Assembly (NCBI GenBank): GCA_002803225.1
Contig: NXFV01000681.1
Coordinates: forward strand, 142,726-206,725
Length of the DNA stretch: 64,000 nt
Direction: 5' to 3'
Origin: Gamarada debralockiae
Lineage: Eukaryota > Ascomycota > Leotiomycetes > Helotiales > Hyphodiscaceae
Part shown: piece by piece, positions 56,962 to 64,000 of the stretch
Position numbering within the stretch: the first letter of the stretch is position 1
Layout of the letters: each line of letters begins with the position of its first letter
Translations under genes and position numbers: made by a program
The notes under the pieces: model-generated
Seen by the model: only the letters and a program-made list of their open reading frames with translations
Told to the model about the DNA's origin: nothing
Databases searched by the model: none

Positions 56962-57774
56962 TCAATCTTCAACCCTAACCTTCTCCACGAACTCCTTTAC
57001 ATGCTTCGAAACTTCCCCCGGCGCTTCAACAGGCAACAAATGTCCCGACCCTTCAACAACCACTATCTCAGCGCCGCTAACATTCCCCAGAACCTCCCCC
57101 CTCAACCTCTCCAAAGTCTCAATCTGATCCAACTCCCCGGCAATCACCAACACCGGAGCTTCAATCTTGTTCGCATCTTCCACAATATCCTCAGCCATGG
57201 CATATGCCGGCCAAGCAGCTTTCGCAAACTCGTTGCCTTTCATCATATCCTCTACTAAGATCTTTACCACCTCATCATCCAGCTTGGATGAAGACAGGAC
57301 GTTTCGGGCAACGAATTCCGCAGATTGAGGACTGGAATAAGCAGCTAGTTGCTGCTCCTTCATCTCGGGCGGCAGTACCAAGGGTGTGGGAGGCGCTGGT
57401 GCGATTAACACCACGCCTTTCAGCCCTTTCACTGAGCCACGTCCAGCAATGAGTTGTGCGACTTTCCCGCCCATTGAATGGCCCACTAGAACGAAATCCT
57501 TGACATCGAGCTGAGGAATAAGAGTCTCAATATCCATTGCGAGTTGACTGATAGAGTAGGCGTCTGAGTCTTGAGGGCCAGTGGAAGCACCCCAGCCTGG
57601 AAAGTCAATGGCTATGCAGCGGAAATCCGGAGAGAGGATGGAGGTGAGCTGGGAGAAGGTCCGGGATGATCCGCCCCAAAAATGTAGGAAAATTAGGGTT
57701 GGGGATGAGGTGCCTGAGATTGTGACTTTGATGGTTGTTGAGGGGATAAGGGTGATAGTTTTGGTTTGTGACAT
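56962..57774 (-). CDS. Alpha/beta hydrolase fold protein
   Basis: Single-exon, 270-aa serine hydrolase of unknown substrate. The catalytic triad is visible: Ser at about 100 in LVGHSMGGKVA, Asp at about 222 in VIAGELDQIE, and His at about 250 in VVEGSGHLLPVEAP. An HFWGG oxyanion segment (residues 31-35) stands where HGFGG is usual in this family; His-Phe-Trp is a mild deviation. No signal peptide or membrane segment, so probably cytosolic. The lid region (about 140-200) is helical. Confidence 0.88.
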   Translation of the reverse strand: MSQTKTITLIPSTTIKVTISGTSSPTLIFLHFWGGSSRTFSQLTSILSPDFRCIAIDFPGWGASTGPQDSDAYSISQLAMDIETLIPQLDVKDFVLVGHSMGGKVAQLIAGRGSVKGLKGVVLIAPAPPTPLVLPPEMKEQQLAAYSSPQSAEFVARNVLSSSKLDDEVVKILVEDMMKGNEFAKAAWPAYAMAEDIVEDANKIEAPVLVIAGELDQIETLERLRGEVLGNVSGAEIVVVEGSGHLLPVEAPGEVSKHVKEFVEKVRVED

Positions 57775-58474
57775 CTTTGCATAATATAGAATTACTGGCT
57801 TTGAAGTTGATTGAAGGGCTTAGGGATAATAGAACCATCCTTCACTAGGAGGATACGGGTCCTTATGTAACTTCTCAAGTCCCTGAATAGCAAAGATAGG
57901 GATTGCCATCCTATTTCTGGACGCGGAATATATTCCACAGAGGCAATAGGTTGACAGTCATCACACGAATACACCTTGTACATCGGCATGAATAAAAGGC
58001 TTGCATTGTACTGTTAGTGTGGGGAATGGGGTTCTTAACATACCGAAACCGGGAGGAACTGCAATATGACGAGATGAAATGCGGATGTACAAGAATCAGC
58101 TGCCGGATATACGTCTGCTTCAACGTCCGAATAGACTTTGATTACTAAACAGCTCGTTGTGCTCATTGAACACAAACCTTGAGACATCAGTCATTAAGGT
58201 ACTGTGTTCATTGCCATTTGTAGACCCGAGTTGGTTCCCGGCTTACTAGGAGGTGCGGGTAGCCCTGGCAGAGTGCGGCAGTACGTAGGAGCGGAGAGCA
58301 AACCCCCTGAAATTGCTGCACCAAACTCGACTCTTAAGATCAGGGCTTGTGACATCGATGTACTCATGTATTTCCGTTGCAAGAATTATTATTCTTCCCT
58401 ACCCCTCAATGCTGAGTCTCCTCGGCTTGCTTCCGTGAAGAACCACTGTGTCGACAGCTTCCCCGCTCCAGCAT
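57775..58474. other. Intergenic, no gene seen
   Basis: About 700 bp between the hydrolase start and the stop of the RF-1-domain gene. ORFs are short, overlapping and featureless; a plus-strand 126-codon frame is antisense to the RF-1 gene. Confidence 0.5.
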
Positions 58475-59066
58475 TCAAGGCTCTGGATTTCGCCCTTCTC
58501 CACTGGGGCCGGCTTCTTCTGCTTCCTGAGCAGCCTTCGCTTTCGCCTCGTCCAAAAGTCGATACTTCTTCTTACTCTTCTTGACAGCTCTGGCCTTCTT
58601 CTGTCTCTTAGCCTCCCCCACAACCGCAGCCCTACTCTCCTTGCCCTTCTCCAACTCCTCCACCCGCTCTGCCAGCATCTGTCTCGCAATCTTTCGATTC
58701 TGTGTACGTGATCGAGTCGCTTGGACTTTGAGAACCATACCAGTGGGGATATGCTTCAATTGGACTGCGGAGGATGTTTTGTTCTGCAGTCATGAAATTA
58801 GGCCGTGTTCATGCAACAAACGATTTCTATAATCCCAGGAAACAGGATAGAACCAACTAACTTCCACTTACAATCTTTTGACCTCCAGGGCCACTGCCCT
58901 TCAAGAATGCCTCTGTAAACTCATCCTCGTTGAGTGGTTTTGGTCGATCCGGCATCTTCTTCGCCCATTGCGAAGTCGAACCAGCAATGCTGCGTTTTGC
59001 GATTAAGCTCAAGCCATTTTCAAGGCGCAAACTCCCTTTGAAAACAGGGAGAATACTTCGTAACAT
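58475..59066 (-). CDS. Mitochondrial RF-1-domain peptide-release protein (MTRFR/C12orf65-like)
   Basis: Small codon-independent peptidyl-tRNA hydrolase type factor that rescues stalled mitochondrial ribosomes. Exons on the minus strand: 58872-59066 and 58475-58783; 167 aa. A basic N-terminus (MLRSILPVFKGSLRL, then KRSIAGSTSQWAKK) fits mitochondrial import. The catalytic GGQ is at about residues 61-63 in FLKGSGPGGQKI, followed after the intron by NKTSSAVQLKHIPTGMVLKVQATRSRTQNRKIARQML, the canonical RF-1 domain. It ends in a long Lys/Arg-rich helix (EAKRQKKARAVKKSKKKYRLLDEAKAKA) that would enter the ribosome. Anticodon-reading domains are absent, as expected for this group. Divergent from the next gene with about 315 bp between starts. 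Confidence 0.93.
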
Positions 59067-59381
59067 TGTACATTTTGATTGAAATCGCTCAATTGGTATT
59101 GCGCGAGCTGAATGTCGAGTTGTTAAAACGGCTCAAGACCTTAAATTTCGTCGGCGAACACTTCCACGCCGGCGAAACCGGCCTTCCGCCGCCCCTTGTC
59201 ATTTCGAAAAACTCTTGGGATCGCAATCATTTCATCCTTCGCCCAGAGTCCAATTCTCCCTAACCTGGCATTTCCTCGCCCATCCTCATTCCTTTCTCTC
59301 ACTTCTTTGGGAAATTACGCTTCGAATCGACCAAGAACACGCACAGCCTGTTCCAAATCCCACGAGTCAGGCAGCGTCAAG

Positions 59382-60040
59382 ATGTCCATGTTCGCGTCTA
59401 CCTTCCGATGGCTGCAGAGGAAGAGATACCAATATGAGGCTTGTCTCCCTTCCACCCTCTGACACACCACCACTGATAATTGCAGGTTACGTTCTCGCTA
59501 TATATGTTGACTCCCACCGAGAAGTTCATCTTCAGTATGTCCAGGCTCTTCCAAAGCTTCGGGAATCGATCTCTCGCCGGATCGCGTGTCTGACACCATA
59601 TGAGGAGGAAAGGACAGCGCTGACAATGGGCAATAGATTCCTTCCTCTTCCTCTTCTTCAGCATGATCATCATTGCCATGACGCTGTACCTCCCGCAACA
59701 CATCGCTTTCCTTACCAATCGAGCCTGGTTCTACTATAATGGGGATGAGAGCACGAAGGCTTCGGTCAAGTCGGTCATTGAGAATGCGGGGACAAGCACC
59801 AATTTGATTGAGAAGGTTAAGGAGACAATTGTTAGTGCTGGGGCTGGATCGACGGTACTGGGTGTTGGGAAGGAGTTATAGAGGGTGAGTGCCGAAGAGA
59901 ATGGAGAGGATGGGAAGGAGTTGTACGATTATGGAGTGATTGATGAGACGCTTGAGCAGCGGCGAGACGGCATTTGGTTCTTTTGGCCCTTTCTGGAGTT
60001 GGGTGTATGGATTATACGGACATACAGGACGCCCTCATGA
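59382..60040 (+). CDS. Serine palmitoyltransferase small subunit-like protein, C-terminally extended
   Basis: Small ER membrane activator of serine palmitoyltransferase, the first step of sphingolipid synthesis (ssSPT family). My model: exons 59382-59438, 59486-59534, 59637-59830 and 59882-60040; 152 aa. The conserved core is FRWLQRKRYQYEVTFSLYMLTPTEKFIFNSFLFLFFSMIIIAMTLYLPQHIAFLTNRAW, with one membrane helix. The first intron must start with GC (GAG/GCTTGT), because the nearest GT breaks the frame. The third intron is 51 nt, in phase, and contains the TAG that would otherwise end the protein at 59881. After it the frame reads ENGEDGKELYDYGVIDETLEQRRDGIWFFWPFLELGVWIIRTYRTPS. If retained, the protein is 116 aa. 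Confidence 0.82.
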
Positions 60041-60224
60041 GCAGGAGCTCGAGTAATTGATAATACCGGACTGCAGTTCAATAGACAAGGCAATTGCTAA
60101 AAGAAGACAATCGAGAGAATGCAAATCACATACACGGTTTGACGATAAGTTATCAAAACAGTTGCAAGTCATACATGGCCAATTGCTGCCCGGGTCAGCC
60201 AATTCCCATTCCTAGGGTCGGATT

Positions 60225-62706
60225 CTAAGTCCTATTTTCTCTAGCAGTCATCAAGTGCTTCATAGTGTTGTACATCAACTCCCCAACGCCCGCCGCCCCT
60301 TTGATTTCCAGATATTGCAGGACCCCCAATCTATAATCCGGCCATGGCAGATTTATACCTCCGCCCCTTTGAAGCGCTTTCAAAGAAGCCTGAGTCACCG
60401 GGCCAGCATGCCGAATTTCAATCTCGTCTTCCGCACTGTCTTCCAGCTCTCTCACGTACGAAATTGCCTGCTGACAGAGCACAGGCGAATAGGAAAGACC
60501 AAATAGCGTGGGCAAAGAGAGCGACGTGTCTAGACTCGAAACATAGGTGGTCAAGGTAGTAACGACTGGTTGAGGAAGCAAGCAGCCAAGTGCATTTACG
60601 TCCGAGTAGTTGAAAGCCTTAGATCGCCAGAGACAATTGCAGAGATCCATAAGGAAACCATTGAAATGATTGACATAATCTTTCGGGTAGGATTGTTGCT
60701 CCGAGCTGGCTTTCGGTGACGTAGCGAGTTCGAAGGCACGTTTATAATGGGCAAGAACGGCACAGAGTCGGCTGATGGTGCTGAGGGACTGAGTGAAGAA
60801 GAGCGTATATACCAGTTCCGCAGGTGGGATAGTAATGCGGACCTTTGCGGTAAGATTAGGCTTGGAAATGAGGGAAGTGATTGTCTCGTAGAAATCAAGC
60901 ACCGTAGAGCATGTGCTGACGATCAAGGAGCTTTGAATGATAGTCAGGGCCAGTATGTTGGCATGATCGATGAGCGACCTGACTGACAAGCCTGCTGTGG
61001 GTGGGGGTTGCGATTCTGAGTGTAGAAAAAGTGTCCATTGCTGGAGGAGGCTCTTGTAAAATGTCAAGAGTGCAAGTTTCGACTCTAGAGTGCCATCCTC
61101 CAGGAGAGCGTCTTCGAGAGGTTGAAATATGGATTGATAAAGTTCTGAATTTGTCAACAATTTCACATTATTGGTCACAGCATGAGTACTAACCTTCCCA
61201 TTGGCCCATTGGAGTGTAAGCCAGAAGATCAAGTATCACTTGACGACCCGTGATGCCGTTCCAAGAATATATCATGGACTGTAGGTACTTTAGACAAGCA
61301 GGTGGCGAATGCTAGGACGTTTTATGTTGGTATCGATCTAGAAAGAAGATCCGGAGAACATACCTTCGTATGGTTCGTGTAATTGTGAATGATTTCAAGC
61401 ATCTCTAGTATTGCCTTCTCAGAGCCGGGTGTTTCTAGCTGATCCTCGAAGAAAGCTAATAGCCACTGGTCGATCCGTTGGAGGATACTAATCGAAGGCT
61501 TGAGTTGGAGAAACTTCTGAAGAAGAGGATCTCCTATGGCAGCTACCAACTGATTTGGCAACTCGATTTTCTCAAGCTTGTTGACGAATTCGCCAACATT
61601 CTCAATCTCGTCCAGTGTTACAGAGGACTAATTTATCAGCTCAGAAATCGCTTGCTAGGGCCTGGATTTCCTTACCTCCTGGGCATGTGACGTGTGCACT
61701 TCTGGTATGACCGAGATTTTTGCTCTCTTAATGCCATTCACACCTCTTCGAGTCACCCTGAAGTTTCGCTGTTCATGGGGTCGAGCGTCTTGTGTTTTCT
61801 GGAGATAAACCTCCTGAATCTCGCCCAGTCTTTGGCGCCATTCATGATTCGGATGCTGAGACCGTTCAGTAAAGATCCCGAGAATCAGACCAAAATCTGC
61901 TCACCATGAAGACCGATGCTCGTCCGGAGGTCACACCCCCGACAATCACGTCTGGGTAGTAATCTTTGTACACTCTCATCAGTCCAACAAGTGGCGGGTC
62001 ATTTCCGGCCTGCCTCGTCAACTCCATCCTGTGGAGATATTGTATTAGTTGCATTTTTGAGCAAGGAGCAAGGAGACCTACAGCGCTTGAATCCTGAAAG
62101 GGCGGACGTGTTTGCGACTCGTGATCAGGGATAGCACGTGACATAATTGAGTTCTGAAAGAAGTCAGCATAATCGCGTAGTATCCCCTCGGTATCGTACC
62201 TGATTGCAATTGTGTCGAGTAGGTTGAATAGAACGCTGTAAAGCTGGGATAAAATGCGTTGGTTCTCCAAGATATCGTAGACCATAACTAGCCATTTCAA
62301 CAAGGTGGCCTGGGCTGTATAGGAAGGCTTTGTTCTTCCATGACCAAGACTGCCGACGACTTTGACCACGACTGTATCTGGAACCTTGCTGACGGGATAG
62401 AGATTCCTGATCAGACTCCCAACACTTGCTTGGTCGAGCTGGTTGGGCAGGCCAATAATGTCGATGATTCCCTCCAGCGACGCGTCGGACAGACCAACTT
62501 CATACGCTGTAGAACATATTTTGTCAACAGTGCTGGATATTTTTGTTGCTCTCTGTTTTGCCGGGGTACTTGCAGCTGCGGGATATCGTTAGCATCCTTC
62601 CGACCAGGAGATGAGGCTCTTCGGGTGAGACGACGCGTCTCTCACCGTGTTTTAAGTCACCAAGCAGTTCCTCGATGCTACCTTCGCGATCTGATGGTTC
62701 AGCCAT
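60225..62706 (-). CDS. mis6: Inner kinetochore protein Mis6/CENP-I
   Basis: Component of the constitutive centromere-associated network needed for CENP-A chromatin and kinetochore assembly. Start ATG at 62704-62706 (MAEPSDREGSIEELLGDLKHG). Multiple exons on the minus strand; the largest is the C-terminal one (60225 to about 61190). Helical-repeat segments typical of Mis6: IIDIIGLPNQLDQASVGSLIRNLYPVSKVPDTVVVKVVGSLGHGRTKPSYTAQATLLKWLVMVYDIL, then YDTEGILRDYADFF, PSISILQRIDQWLLAFFEDQLE, and the C-terminal ALKALQRG-like segment with LPWPDYRLGVLQYLEIKGAAGVGELMYNTMKHLM. Convergent with the small-subunit gene, 184 bp apart. Internal exon borders in 61190-62560 were not all fixed. Confidence 0.9.
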
Positions 62707-64000
62707 TATTTGTGCACGGTTGGGGTTCTAGATGATCAATGTCTCAAAGGTATCTGTGCCTCTTTGCTGTCTAAAAGTGGTCGTTTTGGGAAGTCCCCTG
62801 CTCAGTCATTTTGTGTAACGCAATATTCTGGGGCAAATATTCGCTAACGTTCTCTCATCACAGGCTCAAGCCTCCTTTTCGATCCACGCCACAGACAACC
62901 TCCAAGGAGCATCGAAAACTTCGAAATTCGATGAATTCGTTGTCCAACATGCAGGGCATTTCAAGTGTGGTTCCACAAGTGCTATGGGACTTCTCTATCT
63001 GCAGCATGGCTAACTTTGATCCAATCAGCGACCTCTCCGTCCTCGAATCTCTCCTTCGCTGTCCGAGCTGCCATGCAACCTCGATGGAGCGACACCCCTT
63101 TATGGACCCTGGGTCTGCAGGCCTAAACCTATTGTACGATGATTTATCAGACGCAGACCCCACCAAAGACGAACGAGCACTCCGCTATGATGTTATCGTC
63201 GACCATTGAAGAATAAATGCAATCGATGTCTATGCGTGGAGATCAATAATTTCAGGGGGTTGTTGACGGAAGGGAGGAGGCACACCAAACCGCGATATCC
63301 AACTCAAACACTGGTCCAATACCTAAAGTTTGGGGGAGTAAATGGCATGTTTAGAGCATGGGCATGACTCGGCCGAGGGACCGGGACCGATTTCTGTCTG
63401 AATACGGCGCTCGTCGGCTCTCCAAATGGAAAGAGGGAACATACGAGTCATTATAGGGCCAATCCAACACCTTGTGTAACACAGGCGATATTATGAGGCT
63501 GCGGGCTACAGGGAAAATTTCGTGGTGGGGGGTTAGAATGCGCTGGCAGCAGCATCGATGTTTATTAAGAGGTGAGTGGATTTGTCCTTCTGCATCCTCG
63601 CTCCGTTCGTCATATCTCAAAATTACTATGGTTTGAAGCGTGGGTAGGTTATCCTAGCAACAATATACGACTTGAAGATCCTGGTCAATAGTAGATCCTG
63701 GTTCTGGGAAATCGAAATGCCTTGCATCTCATGCGTTGGATGATGGCGTTTTCAAGAGTGGTACAAACCGGTCCAAGTGCTAATAAAGTTTACGTAGGAA
63801 AGACCTCCGCTAGATCCCCTAAAGTTCCAGAACACTCCTGGCCCGCATTTGTGTACGACTGTGGCTTTCCCGCACAGAAACCCACAACCACAGAGTTGCG
63901 ACCATAATACTTCCCTCGGAGTCTACCAAGACTCAAGCACTTCTTGTCACGGTTTTTTCTTTTTTTTTTCTTTTCCTTTTTTTTTTTTTTTTTTTTTTTT
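62707..64000. other. Upstream region of mis6, no gene accepted, ending in poly-T
   Basis: The plus strand has a 132-codon frame at 62811-63209 (inner start 62929: MNSLSNMQGISS) with a CPSCH pair but no domain I can name. Later ORFs are short. The last 46 bases are almost pure T with a few C, a low-complexity tract that may mark a contig end. Confidence 0.4.
63955..64000. repeat. Poly-T / pyrimidine tract at the window end
   Basis: Long T runs interrupted by single C; the final 22 bases are all T. Confidence 0.9.

Noticed and set aside
1..64000. Secondary-metabolite cluster or other multi-gene system
   Set aside because: The genes are unrelated housekeeping functions; the lone SDR and transporter remnant have no core synthase nearby.

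Overview
The window is nuclear DNA of a filamentous ascomycete, most likely a leotiomycete (Helotiales-like). This rests on gene content and gene style. Nearly every gene is split by short GT-AG introns of about 45-90 nt, and the set combines a NADPH-oxidase regulator (NoxR), a CCAAT-binding HapE, a CBM1-tailed GH11 xylanase and fungal-type exocyst, importin and kinetochore proteins. The class-level placement is inference; I could not run a search.

Layout. 1-5,000: noxR (cut by the window start), the copper chaperone CCS1, and mitochondrial ribosomal protein uL13m divergent from CCS1. 5,500-11,500: a gene-poor block with a decayed retrotransposon whose gag is interrupted by a small inverted-repeat transposon, plus one doubtful RING-like gene. 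11,500-14,300: a secreted xylanase and its upstream region. 14,300-27,000: housekeeping genes (Kap122/importin-13, aminopeptidase P, FUN14 protein, PLP synthase PDX1, a SUN-domain protein). 27,100-33,400: a mei2-like RNA-binding gene with an unusual repeated leader. 33,400-44,000: SEC15, HapE, FCF2, purine nucleoside phosphorylase, uS10m and mitochondrial TrpRS. 44,000-49,450: a spacer-rich stretch with a transporter remnant, a doubtful ORF, an SDR gene, ISA2 and a broken copy of the RPL7 3' end. 49,450-62,700: RPL7, an ATS1/RCC1-like protein, RAD9, an F-box/LRR protein, an alpha/beta hydrolase, a mitochondrial RF-1-domain factor, a serine palmitoyltransferase small subunit and CENP-I/Mis6. 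The window ends in a poly-T tract.

There is no operon or biosynthetic cluster. Most neighbours are divergent pairs sharing 170-700 bp upstream regions, or convergent pairs 40-190 bp apart. Several genes serve mitochondria (uL13m, uS10m, TrpRS, RF-1-like, ISA2, FUN14). Exon models were built by hand from reading frame, splice motifs and family conservation. Where I give an amino-acid length, the exon lengths sum to a multiple of three.

The most unusual observations are four diverged copies of a donor-containing unit in the mei2 leader, a partial tandem RPL7 copy that lacks the last intron, a 247-bp inverted-repeat element sitting precisely inside a gag reading frame, and a serine palmitoyltransferase small subunit whose C-terminal extension depends on splicing a 51-nt in-phase intron.
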